Source: Candidatus Omnitrophota bacterium
GTDB lineage: Bacteria > Hinthialibacterota > Hinthialibacteria > OLB16
Reading direction: 5' to 3'
DNA length: 38,383 nt
Assembly (NCBI GenBank): GCA_020632575.1
Contig: JACKFH010000036.1
Coordinates: forward strand, 1 to 38,383
The position numbers and the translations under genes were made by a program. Positions 24,787-32,287 of the stretch are shown piece by piece (positions within the stretch are counted from its first letter, which is position 1; each line of letters begins with the position of its first letter). The notes below the pieces were generated by a model, which was not told where the DNA came from, ran no database searches, and saw nothing but the letters and a program-made list of their open reading frames with translations.

Positions 24787-26319
24787 ATGAAACCACTCGG
24801 CATTCTCATCGCGATCCTTCTTGGAATTTCTTGGGCGGCGCTGGCTCAATCCCAGGCGTCTCCCCAGGAATCCCCTCCATTCCCAATGACGATTCCAGGC
24901 GATCCGGTCTTTCCCGATCGGACAGTCGATATCCGCGATTGTGGGGCGGTGGGCGATGGATTGACTTTGAACACCCAGGCGTTTGCGCGAGCGATCAACG
25001 GGTGCGCGGAGGCGGGTGGCGGCAAAGTTCTTGTCCCCCCGGGGATCTGGTTGACTGGAGCCATTCATCTCAGGAGCCATGTGAACCTCCACATCCAAGA
25101 GGGGGCGGAAATCCGATTCAGCACGGACCCAGACGATTACTTGCCACCGGTTTTCGTGAGGTGGGCCGGATTCGAATGCTACAACTATTCCCCGCTGATC
25201 TATGCTCGCGATTGCCAGAATATCGCCATAACGGGTGACGGTTGTCTGAACGGACAGGGACCGTATTGGTGGGACTGGGCTGAGTTACAAGATCGAGTCG
25301 CCGGGGAGTTGTATGCCTTAGTTCTTAAAGAGACGCCTGTCGAGAATCGTGTTTTTGGAAATCCAGAGGAGCCATTGAGACCTCAATTCATCCAACCGAT
25401 CGACTGCGACAATGTTCTGATCGAGGGGATCTCCATTCTCGCGGGACCCTTTTGGACTGTTCATGCGGTCTATTGTGAGGATTTCATCGCACGCGGAGTG
25501 AAAGTGATCACCGATGGGCCCAATAACGATGGAATCAATCTCGACTCCTGCAAGAATGCGCTGGTCGAGGATTGCTTCCTTTGGACAGGCGACGATTGTG
25601 TGGCCATCAAATCCGGGCTCAACGAGGACGGTTGGAGGGTGGGACGACCCTGCGAGAACGTGATCGTTCGCCATTGCCGAATGGAGCGTGGACATGGAGG
25701 AGTGGTGATTGGCAGCGAAATGTCCGGCGGCGTCCGGAACATTTATGTTCATGATTGCGAGTTCTCGGGGACGGAGATCGGAATCCGCCTGAAGTCGACT
25801 CGGGGTCGGGGAGGCGTCGTGGAGAATGTCTGGTGCCGGAACCTCCGAATGGGACACATTGAGCAAGACGCCATTCGGATTCGAACCGATTACAAGGCCT
25901 GGTTCGGATCGGAAACCGGCGCACCCCCTTTCTTCAGGAACATAAACATGGAGCGAATATCCTGCGATCGGGCAAAGAGCGCGGTTCGAATCCTGGGATT
26001 GCCTGAAAGATTCATTGAGGGAGTGACCCTCAAGAACCTATCCATTCGGTCGGAAGAGGGAGTGTCGGTGCGGAACGCGGAGGGAATCCGCTTGGAGGAT
26101 AGTTCCATCCGGCCCCAAAGCGGTCCGGTCGTTCAACTCGAGAGTGTCACAGACGCCGAAATCCGGAGATTCATTCCCAGCGGCGCGGAGGAAACTCTGC
26201 TGGAAGTCCTTGGAGACAAGTGCGGTGGCATCCAAATCGAGGAGTGCGATCTGTCGACCTTCGCCCGACCCATCGTGGGTGGAGAGGGGACAGTCAGTGT
26301 CAAAAACCGGTCCGAGTGA
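24787..26319 (+). CDS. Glycoside hydrolase family 28 (polygalacturonase-type), exported
   Basis: The enzyme has 510 residues and a signal peptide (MKPLGILIAILLGISWAALA). The beta-helix opens with VDIRDCGAVGDGLTLNTQAF, the usual GH28/pectate-lyase-like start. All four GH28 signatures are present: NNDGIN (Asp248), GDD (Asp269, Asp270), GHG (His303) and RLK (Arg334-Lys336, usual form RIK), so the inverting hydrolase site looks intact. It should cleave galacturonan or a related uronic-acid polymer in the periplasm or outside; rhamnogalacturonan and xylogalacturonan enzymes share these motifs. AAGGGAG precedes the ATG by about eight bases. Confidence 0.93.
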   Translation: MKPLGILIAILLGISWAALAQSQASPQESPPFPMTIPGDPVFPDRTVDIRDCGAVGDGLTLNTQAFARAINGCAEAGGGKVLVPPGIWLTGAIHLRSHVNLHIQEGAEIRFSTDPDDYLPPVFVRWAGFECYNYSPLIYARDCQNIAITGDGCLNGQGPYWWDWAELQDRVAGELYALVLKETPVENRVFGNPEEPLRPQFIQPIDCDNVLIEGISILAGPFWTVHAVYCEDFIARGVKVITDGPNNDGINLDSCKNALVEDCFLWTGDDCVAIKSGLNEDGWRVGRPCENVIVRHCRMERGHGGVVIGSEMSGGVRNIYVHDCEFSGTEIGIRLKSTRGRGGVVENVWCRNLRMGHIEQDAIRIRTDYKAWFGSETGAPPFFRNINMERISCDRAKSAVRILGLPERFIEGVTLKNLSIRSEEGVSVRNAEGIRLEDSSIRPQSGPVVQLESVTDAEIRRFIPSGAEETLLEVLGDKCGGIQIEECDLSTFARPIVGGEGTVSVKNRSE

Positions 26320-26355
26320 GATTCTCGATATTCGCCGGCGGAACTTCCACGACCC

Positions 26356-27180
26356 TCAAGACCGCACCTTCTCCTGAATCCAATCGATCGGCGGCGGTTC
26401 GGTCCCCTCGACCACTGCGTACTTTGAAAAGTCGGTCACTCCAACTGACTTCAAAACCTCCTCATCGGTCAGCGCCTGACCGGTCATCTCCGAGGGAGGC
26501 TTGCAGACGAGTTCCAAAGTCGCGTCGGAAAGGATCGAGGGTTTGCGCCACATCTCCTCCGAGCCGACCCCGTAGTTGCGCACCGCCGCTGTGTCGATCG
26601 CGGTGACCGGCCACAGGGCGTTTGCCGCCACGTTCTTGTCCTTGACCTCTCCGGCCAATCCCTGAGCGAGCATGGTCATCCCAAATTTTGAAATAAAATA
26701 TCCAGTAAATCCGGGCAATTTTTCGAGGTCCACCTTGGGAGACATGTTCACGATGTGCCCCCACCCGTTTTCGATCATCGAGGGAAGAACTTCGCGGGAA
26801 AGGATGAATGAGGCGCGGACGTTGATGCTCATGATGAGATCGAAACGCTTGGTCGGGGTCTCGAGCACCGGCCTCCACCAAAGCGCCCCGGCGTTATTGA
26901 TCAGAATGTCTATCTTTCCGAATCGATTGAGAGCGGATCGGACAGTCAGGCCGATCGCCTCCTCATCGCGGACATCGCACTGGCAGACCAAGACTTCGGC
27001 GCCCAGTTCCTCCGCCTCGCGAGCCACCTCGGGCAGAGTGCCGGGCAGTTTGGGATGAGGCTCCATGGTCTTGGCGACGAGTACAAGTTTGGCCCCCTCC
27101 CTGGCAAAGGTCAGAGCGATTTCACGACCGATTCCTCGGCTGGCTCCGGTGATAAGCGCCACACGGTCTTTCAATCTCAT
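26356..27180 (-). CDS. Short-chain dehydrogenase/reductase, HSDL2-like
   Basis: The enzyme (274 residues) is a classical SDR with a cytoplasmic Rossmann fold. The cofactor motif is TGASRGIG (11-18), then NNAG (95-98), and the catalytic residues are Ser147, Tyr161 and Lys165 in YFISK. AKTMEPHPKLPGTLPEVARE is characteristic of the HSDL2-like subgroup (hydroxysteroid dehydrogenase-like 2), whose substrates are poorly known. The end of the protein (ATLELVCKPPSEMTGQALTD...YAVVEGTEPPPIDW) also fits that subgroup, without the SCP2 domain found in animal HSDL2. GGAAGGGAA lies eight bases before the ATG. It is divergent from a DapA-type lyase gene 141 bases away. Confidence 0.9.
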   Translation of the reverse strand: MRLKDRVALITGASRGIGREIALTFAREGAKLVLVAKTMEPHPKLPGTLPEVAREAEELGAEVLVCQCDVRDEEAIGLTVRSALNRFGKIDILINNAGALWWRPVLETPTKRFDLIMSINVRASFILSREVLPSMIENGWGHIVNMSPKVDLEKLPGFTGYFISKFGMTMLAQGLAGEVKDKNVAANALWPVTAIDTAAVRNYGVGSEEMWRKPSILSDATLELVCKPPSEMTGQALTDEEVLKSVGVTDFSKYAVVEGTEPPPIDWIQEKVRS

Positions 27181-27321
27181 AGAATAATTCCCTTCCGATC
27201 ATTAAAAGGATTAGACGTTCCACCTCGGACAGGCTAACATGGATTAGGGGCGGACGGACCCGGTCCTTCCGGATCGGGCGACGATACAATCGCGTCACGG
27301 CGCGAGAAGGGAGTCGGGAGA

Positions 27322-28248
27322 ATGATGCAACCACGGACATTGGTGGGGATTTTGGGCGTTCTGCAAACTCCCTTCCAGTCGAGCGGTAACATCGATTTGA
27401 TATCTCATACCCGCCTTATCGAGGACGCTATCGAGGGGGGGGCCGACGGATTCCTGGTCCCGGCCATCGCCAGCGAAAACGCCTATCTGAGTTACGATGA
27501 AAAGGTCGCCTTGGCCAAGAACGCACAGGAGGTGGTCCAGAATCGGATCCCGGTCATTTGGGGCGCGGGTTCCTCCGACATCGAGGAGTGCGTTCGGGTT
27601 GGGACAGCGGCGGTGGAGAGCGGCGCCGATGGGCTCCTTGTTGCGGTTCCGCCCGAGCTCTATGGCGAGCCCGCCACGATCGTCGAATTCTTCAAGACCC
27701 TCTCGCGTCAAACCCCCATCCCGCTGATGATCCAGGACTGGGCGCCGAACAGCCCCGGGATGGAACTGGCCACCATTCTTGAATTGATCGAGAAAGTCCC
27801 CACCTTCCGGTTCCTTAAAATCGAAACGCTGCCCGCCGGACCGAAATACACCCAGGTGTTGGAGGCCACCGCCGGGACTCTGCATGTCTCGGGAGGATGG
27901 GCGGTGCCTCAGATGATCGAAGCCCTGGACCGCGGGGTGCACGCCATGATTCCCGAATGCAGCATGATCCGGGTCTATAAGGCGATCGACCGCTTTCATC
28001 GTTCGGGAGAGCGCGAGACCGCGAGATCTCTGTTCGAACGACTCCTGCCCATTTTGACTTTCTCGAACCAAAATCTGGACACCTCGGTTCGTTTTTTCAA
28101 AAGGCTGCTTGTCCACAAGGGGATTTTCGCGACCGCCAAAACTCGCCTCGAAAGCCCGGAGTTCGACGCCTACTCGGAGGAAATCGCCTCGGAATTGGTG
28201 GACCGTTATCTCTCCTTAGAGAACGACGTGCTGGCAAATGTTTGTTGA
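27322..28248 (+). CDS. Dihydrodipicolinate-synthase superfamily lyase/aldolase, variant active site
   Basis: The enzyme (308 residues) is a class I aldolase-type TIM barrel of the DapA/NanA superfamily (PF00701). TPFQ...GGADGFLVPAIASENAYLSYDEK corresponds to the substrate-binding loop, and the Schiff-base lysine is probably Lys166 in FLKIE. Two features argue against true DapA: the YNxP motif with the proton-relay tyrosine is replaced by IQDWAPNSPG, and the usual GTTGE loop reads ASENA. QD-type motifs occur in DapA-like lyases acting on other keto acids, so a sugar-acid role is more likely than lysine synthesis. GGGAG lies about eight bases before the ATG. The two start codons (27322 and 27325) are equivalent. 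Confidence 0.85.
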   Translation: MMQPRTLVGILGVLQTPFQSSGNIDLISHTRLIEDAIEGGADGFLVPAIASENAYLSYDEKVALAKNAQEVVQNRIPVIWGAGSSDIEECVRVGTAAVESGADGLLVAVPPELYGEPATIVEFFKTLSRQTPIPLMIQDWAPNSPGMELATILELIEKVPTFRFLKIETLPAGPKYTQVLEATAGTLHVSGGWAVPQMIEALDRGVHAMIPECSMIRVYKAIDRFHRSGERETARSLFERLLPILTFSNQNLDTSVRFFKRLLVHKGIFATAKTRLESPEFDAYSEEIASELVDRYLSLENDVLANVC

Positions 28249-28274
28249 CGCTTGTTGAACGGAAGGGCTAAATT
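28243..28274 (+). promoter_or_regulatory. Candidate promoter and TTGTTGA direct repeat before the 28332 gene
   Basis: TTGTTGA occurs at 28243-28249 and 28253-28259, one helical turn apart. TTGACG (28245-28250), overlapping the stop of the previous gene, and TAAATT (28269-28274) form an 18-base-spaced promoter candidate. TTGTTGA also occurs in the operator cluster before the 10551 gene. Confidence 0.25.
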
Positions 28275-28331
28275 GTCTGAAAGGCTCCACCTTGTCCCTT
28301 TTCAACTGTGAAAATCCGCCGATAATTCTGG

Positions 28332-29504
28332 GTGAATCGATTGAAAATGACCGCAAAATCACGGTTTGGCTTCCTTTTTTGTTTCGGACTGGTCCTCCTT
28401 TTCGGTGGAGGGGACCGTGTTTTTGCCCAGACTCCGGTTCCAACCTTTGACGCTCGGGCCGATCTGGACAGCAATGGAATCATCAACGCCATCGATCTCC
28501 TGATCTTCCAGCAGGCCTGGATGGGAACCACCATGGCCAGCCCGACCCCGACCGACACCTCCACCTCCACGCCGACCCCAACCGCCACCGCCACCATGGA
28601 TGAGGGAACGCCGACCGAGACCTTTACGCCAACCCTTACCCCAACGCCGACCGTGACAGGCAATTTGCCGGGATCGGTCTCTGGAAAAGTCAGTAACCTA
28701 CAAAGCAGTTTGCCGATCGCTTTCTATCCGATTGCGATTGTTCCCGATGGTCTCATCGGACAAGCCACCATCACAAATTCTGCGGGGAATTACTCCATTA
28801 GCGGCTTTCCCGTGGGTGTGTCCGCCACCATCCGTAATAATGACAACCCCCCGGAATCGCGGGGATACCAGGCTTTTGAGGAGCGTTTTACTATCCGCGA
28901 GAATACAGTCCTCAACCTGCAACTCGTCCCATTGACTCCGACTCCCACGCCAACCTCGACCCCGACGCCGACCGAGACGTTCACCCCGTCCAACACCCCG
29001 ACAATCACGCCGACTTTCACACCCTCGAACACTCCGACGATCACCAACACGCCCACGTTCAATCCGACGGACACGTTCACCAACACCCCCACACCCTCCA
29101 ACACGCCGACACCCTCGAACACCTTCACGAGGACCCCCACATTCACCCCCACGAACACGCGGACCCCCACCCCGACGCCGATTAACCTGAATGGCACCAT
29201 TTGGGCGGGGACCGCGTCATTGAACAACCCCAATCAGGTCAATATCGCCATTTCCATGACGGGCAGCGGTTCGAACGCCACGGTGACTTTCATATCCAAC
29301 CGGACTTATATTGACGAACCACTTATCGAGGGAACCAACTTTACCTTCGGCCCGAAATTAGACAGCCAAGGCAACGGGACTCAAATCGAACTCAAAGACG
29401 CTGTATTCACCAACGGCGGAACCCGCATTCAAGGCACAATCGATTATTTCACCACCATGGGCCAATTCCGAACCGGCCTGTTCACATTGAACCGAGTGAA
29501 TTGA
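28332..29504 (+). CDS. Exported protein: N-terminal dockerin half, two Thr/Pro linkers, CarboxypepD-like domain
   Basis: The protein has 390 residues from a GTG start; ATG 28347 (residue 6) is an alternative, and neither has a good ribosome site. A signal peptide (about 6-33) is followed at 44-63 by DLDSNGIINAIDLLIFQQAW, a single dockerin-like calcium loop, here at the N-terminus. A Thr/Pro linker (about 69-110) leads to a carboxypeptidase-regulatory-like beta domain (about 112-208: PGSVSGKV; ATITNSAGNYSISGFPVG). A longer linker (about 210-293) leads to a beta-rich C-terminal domain ending GLFTLNRVN. The order is the reverse of the proteins at 8178 and 9564. Probably extracellular; function unknown. 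Confidence 0.85.
   Translation: MNRLKMTAKSRFGFLFCFGLVLLFGGGDRVFAQTPVPTFDARADLDSNGIINAIDLLIFQQAWMGTTMASPTPTDTSTSTPTPTATATMDEGTPTETFTPTLTPTPTVTGNLPGSVSGKVSNLQSSLPIAFYPIAIVPDGLIGQATITNSAGNYSISGFPVGVSATIRNNDNPPESRGYQAFEERFTIRENTVLNLQLVPLTPTPTPTSTPTPTETFTPSNTPTITPTFTPSNTPTITNTPTFNPTDTFTNTPTPSNTPTPSNTFTRTPTFTPTNTRTPTPTPINLNGTIWAGTASLNNPNQVNIAISMTGSGSNATVTFISNRTYIDEPLIEGTNFTFGPKLDSQGNGTQIELKDAVFTNGGTRIQGTIDYFTTMGQFRTGLFTLNRVN
28933..29181 (+). repeat. Low-complexity Thr/Pro-coding repeat
   Basis: This segment repeats short codon blocks such as ACNCCGAC and ACGTTCACC that encode TPT, TFT and SNTPT units of the second linker in the 28332 gene. Similar but shorter tracts lie at about 9054-9240, 10078-10285 and 28540-28660. 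Such repeats can change length by slippage or recombination. Confidence 0.7.
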
Positions 29505-29544
29505 GACCGCCTACAATTTTTCCCCCTGGATTCAGAAATATTCC

Positions 29545-29573
29545 TTGACTCCCACTTAAAATTCACCAAGAAT
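29545..29573 (+). promoter_or_regulatory. Candidate promoter for the pseudopilin gene
   Basis: TTGACT (29545-29550), a five-of-six -35 match, is followed after 17 bases by AAGAAT (29568-29573), a four-of-six -10 match. The leader to the ATG would be about 46 bases and includes GGAGGAAGG. Confidence 0.35.
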
Positions 29574-29626
29574 TGCCTTTGCAAACGTTTTCATTGTGTT
29601 GATCTGAGAATGATGGAGGAAGGCAA

Positions 29627-30271
29627 ATGGGAGTGTCCGAGCGGTTCGCCGCGCCTCGCGGGTTTACTTTGATCGAACTTTTGATTGTGATCGCCATCAT
29701 TCTCATCCTGATCGCCATCGCGCTGCCCAACTTCCTCGAGGCTCAATCGCGCGCTCGGGTTGTCCGGGCGGCGGCCGATGAAAAATCGATCGCCACAGCG
29801 ATGGAATCCTATTTTCTCGACCGTCAAACCTACACCGACGATTGCCTTGGCGGCGATATCGGGTGCCTCCAACTGACCACACCGGTCGCCTACATCAAGG
29901 ATCTGCCGCTCGATCCCTTCGGCATCCACAAAAACGGAGGAGGCAATTGGGAGGGGGTGGGAAGCGAATTGCGGCCTTTTTATCCCATGGGCACCGGGAT
30001 CAATCCGAAGACCGAGGCGAAATGCTGCAACCCCTACCCAGCCGGATCCAACCGAAACTCCCCGCCCTTTCGGGAGTGTTACATCATCTACTCCTCCGGC
30101 CCCTTCGACCAGGAGCCGGGCGGCTCGACCGGCCCTTTCCCGGTCGATGGCGGGCGATGGACGATCTATAGCCCGACCAATGGCGCGAAGAGCTATGGAG
30201 GGATCATCACCACTGGCGGCGCCACACTCGAACACCGCGACCTCTGGAATCTGAGGGCGACTCATATTTGA
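29627..30271 (+). CDS. Type IV pilin-like / pseudopilin protein (GspG-like N-terminus)
   Basis: The protein has 214 residues. A short leader ends in Gly12, and FTLIELLIVIAIILILIAIA follows: the class III signal cut by prepilin peptidase before Phe13, with Glu at +5. The next segment, NFLEAQSRARVVRAAADEKS then SYFLDRQTYT, is a signature of pseudopilin-like proteins present in many copies in Hydrogenedentota, Omnitrophota, Sumerlaeota and Lentisphaerae. The globular part has several Cys (DCLGGDIGC, AKCCNPY) that may form disulfides. GGAGGAAGG lies just upstream of the ATG. No assembly gene is nearby, so it is an orphan subunit relying on machinery encoded elsewhere. Confidence 0.9.
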   Translation: MGVSERFAAPRGFTLIELLIVIAIILILIAIALPNFLEAQSRARVVRAAADEKSIATAMESYFLDRQTYTDDCLGGDIGCLQLTTPVAYIKDLPLDPFGIHKNGGGNWEGVGSELRPFYPMGTGINPKTEAKCCNPYPAGSNRNSPPFRECYIIYSSGPFDQEPGGSTGPFPVDGGRWTIYSPTNGAKSYGGIITTGGATLEHRDLWNLRATHI

Positions 30272-30286
30272 GAAGGGTTGGATGGC

Positions 30287-30317
30287 GCTTTCGCGGCGGG
30301 AAGCCGCTCCCACAGTG
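30287..30317. repeat. REP-like palindromic element
   Basis: GCGGC (30293-30297) and GCCGC (30303-30307) flank GGGAA. Read on the minus strand, the element runs TGTGGGAGCGGCTTCCCGCC and then GCGAAAGCG, strikingly like the extragenic palindromes described in Pseudomonas. It lies in the 193-base gap after the pseudopilin gene. Only one copy is seen here. Confidence 0.4.
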
Positions 30318-30464
30318 TCGAAGTGATGGCTCCAAACCCACACAGGCCTTCGCCGGAAGGAATGACACCTCCCCCCCTTTTTGCTAAAGTCCCGGTTTCG
30401 GACCAGGAACGACAAATTTGGTCGGTTTCCTGGTTCCAGTTTCCATTGATGGAGTCTCAAGAGA

Positions 30465-31685
30465 ATGCCCATTTTGGTGCACAAATACGGTGGAACCTCG
30501 ATGGCGAACATCGAACGGATCCTTTCCAACGCCCACCGCATCGCGAAGGATATCGAAAAAGGTTACCAGGTCGCGGTGGCGGTCAGCGCCATGTCCGGCG
30601 AAACCAACCGACTTCTCGCGCTGGCGGATGAAATCGACCCGTACGGCTCGGGGCGCGAGCGCGACATGTTGGCCTCGGCGGGGGAGCAGGTGAGCATCGC
30701 ATTGATGGCGATGGCCCTTCATAAAATCGGAATCGGCTCGGTTTCGTTCACCGCCAACCAAGCCGGGATCAAGACCGATCCTTTCCACACTCGCGCAAAA
30801 ATCCTCTCCATCGACGACACCCGTCTCCGAAAGGTGCTCGATGAGGGGAAAGTCCCGGTGATCGCCGGATTTCAGGGAGTGACCGAGGCAATGGAGGTCA
30901 CCACAATGGGGCGCGGGGCCTCGGACACGACGGCCGCGGCGGTGGCGGCGGCGCTCGGCGCCGAACGCTGCGACATTTACACCGATGTCGATGGAGTCTA
31001 CGCCGCCGACCCCCGGATCGTGCCGAGAGCAAAGAAACTCGACCGCATATCTTACGACGAAATGCTCGAAATGGCGGGCGCCGGATCGAAGGTCCTCCAG
31101 ACCCGGTCCGTGGTTTTCGCCAAAAAATACAATGTGCCGCTCCAGGTGCTGACCAGTTTTGAGGATCTACCGGGAACGATGATCTCGGAGGAGGTGGAAG
31201 GAATGGAAGAAGTGCTGGTGACCGGGGTCTGCTCGGACAAAACGGAGGCTCGTCTCACCCTCTATGGCATCCCGGATCATCCCGGAATCGCCGCTCAGGT
31301 TTTCGAAGCCCTAAACGATGAGGGGATTTCGGTCGATATGATAGTACAGAGCGTGGGCCAGGATGGTCAGGCGAATATCTCCTACACGGTGAATAAGTCC
31401 GACCTTGGTGACGCTCGTAAAGTGACCGAAAAGGTCAAACAAGGCCTTTCCGCCCGGGATTTGAGCGTAGACGAGAAAGTCTCGAAAATCTCGGTGGTCG
31501 GAGTCGGCATGAAATCGAGCGGCGGGGTGGCCGCTCGAATGTTCCGTTGTCTCGCGGCCAAAGGAATCAACATCTATATGATTTCCACCTCCGAGATCAA
31601 AATTTCGGTGGTGATCGACGAGGATTACACCGAGCTCGCGGTGAGGACCCTGGCGAAAGAGTTCGAACTCGAAACCGAGGAATGA
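30465..31685 (+). CDS. lysC: Aspartate kinase
   Basis: The enzyme (406 residues) phosphorylates aspartate, the first step toward lysine, threonine, methionine and diaminopimelate, in the cytoplasm. Kinase motifs are HKYGGTS (near the N-terminus; KFGGTS is usual), GFQGVTEAMEVTTMGRGASD, and DIYTDVDGVYAADPRI. Two ACT domains follow (about 250-325: LTLYGIPDHPGIAAQVFEAL; about 335-400: ISVVGVGMKSSGGVAARMFR), so feedback inhibition by lysine and/or threonine is expected. The usual GRGGSDT reads GRGASDT. Length fits the monofunctional class. A GGAG lies about ten bases before the ATG. The next gene begins four bases after the stop. Confidence 0.97.
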   Translation: MPILVHKYGGTSMANIERILSNAHRIAKDIEKGYQVAVAVSAMSGETNRLLALADEIDPYGSGRERDMLASAGEQVSIALMAMALHKIGIGSVSFTANQAGIKTDPFHTRAKILSIDDTRLRKVLDEGKVPVIAGFQGVTEAMEVTTMGRGASDTTAAAVAAALGAERCDIYTDVDGVYAADPRIVPRAKKLDRISYDEMLEMAGAGSKVLQTRSVVFAKKYNVPLQVLTSFEDLPGTMISEEVEGMEEVLVTGVCSDKTEARLTLYGIPDHPGIAAQVFEALNDEGISVDMIVQSVGQDGQANISYTVNKSDLGDARKVTEKVKQGLSARDLSVDEKVSKISVVGVGMKSSGGVAARMFRCLAAKGINIYMISTSEIKISVVIDEDYTELAVRTLAKEFELETEE

Positions 31686-31689
31686 GGAT

Positions 31690-32262
31690 TTGCTGAGAGA
31701 CCGCCGAAAATCGAGGATCATCGCCGAGCGCGAGGATTCCGCCTTCGTGATTGTCGATTTTCAGGAGAAATTGATTCCGCATATCCCCAACGCCGATTCG
31801 ATTCGGAAGAATCTTTCGCGGATCGCGCGCGCCGCGGGGATCCTGCGGGTCCCTTTGCTGGTCACCGAGCAATACCCCCGGGGGCTTGGAAAAACGGACC
31901 CCGAAATCGAACGCGCGGTCGGAAATGTCCAGTGCATCGAAAAAATCTCCTTCAGCTGTTTTGGAGAACCCAAGTTTTTGGGTAGACTGAAGGGAATGAA
32001 TGTCCAGACCCTTTTGTTGGGTGGAATCGAAACGCATATCTGTATCGCTCAAACCGCTCTGCACGCCCTACTGGCGGGCTATCAGGTGCATGTTCTTGTG
32101 GACGCTGTCGGATCGCGCGAGCCGGCGGCCACCAAAACGGCCCTGAACCGTATCAAGGAGGCGGGCGGAATCGTTTCCACCACCGAGATGGCCCTGTACG
32201 AATTGATGGGCAAGGCGGGGAGTCCGGAGTTCAAAGAGATCCAAGCCCTTCTCGCGGAGTGA
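31690..32262 (+). CDS. Isochorismatase-like cysteine hydrolase, ISOC1/2 type
   Basis: The protein has 190 residues and the isochorismatase fold. The catalytic triad is complete: Asp23 (VIVDFQ), Lys85 (EKISF) and Cys118 (GIETHICI), with the cis-peptide region preceding the Cys. LVTEQYPRGLGKTDPEI, ALLAGYQVHVLVDAVGSR and PEFKEIQALL closely match the ISOC1/ISOC2 (YcaC-related) subgroup, whose substrate is unknown, rather than nicotinamidase. The start is uncertain: TTG 31690 is only two bases from GAGGA, and a CTG at 31693 has better spacing. It follows lysC by four bases, so the two are surely cotranscribed, though no metabolic link is obvious. Confidence 0.88.
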   Translation: MLRDRRKSRIIAEREDSAFVIVDFQEKLIPHIPNADSIRKNLSRIARAAGILRVPLLVTEQYPRGLGKTDPEIERAVGNVQCIEKISFSCFGEPKFLGRLKGMNVQTLLLGGIETHICIAQTALHALLAGYQVHVLVDAVGSREPAATKTALNRIKEAGGIVSTTEMALYELMGKAGSPEFKEIQALLAE

Positions 32263-32287
32263 CCGAAGAGGGCTTGCAACCGATCCA

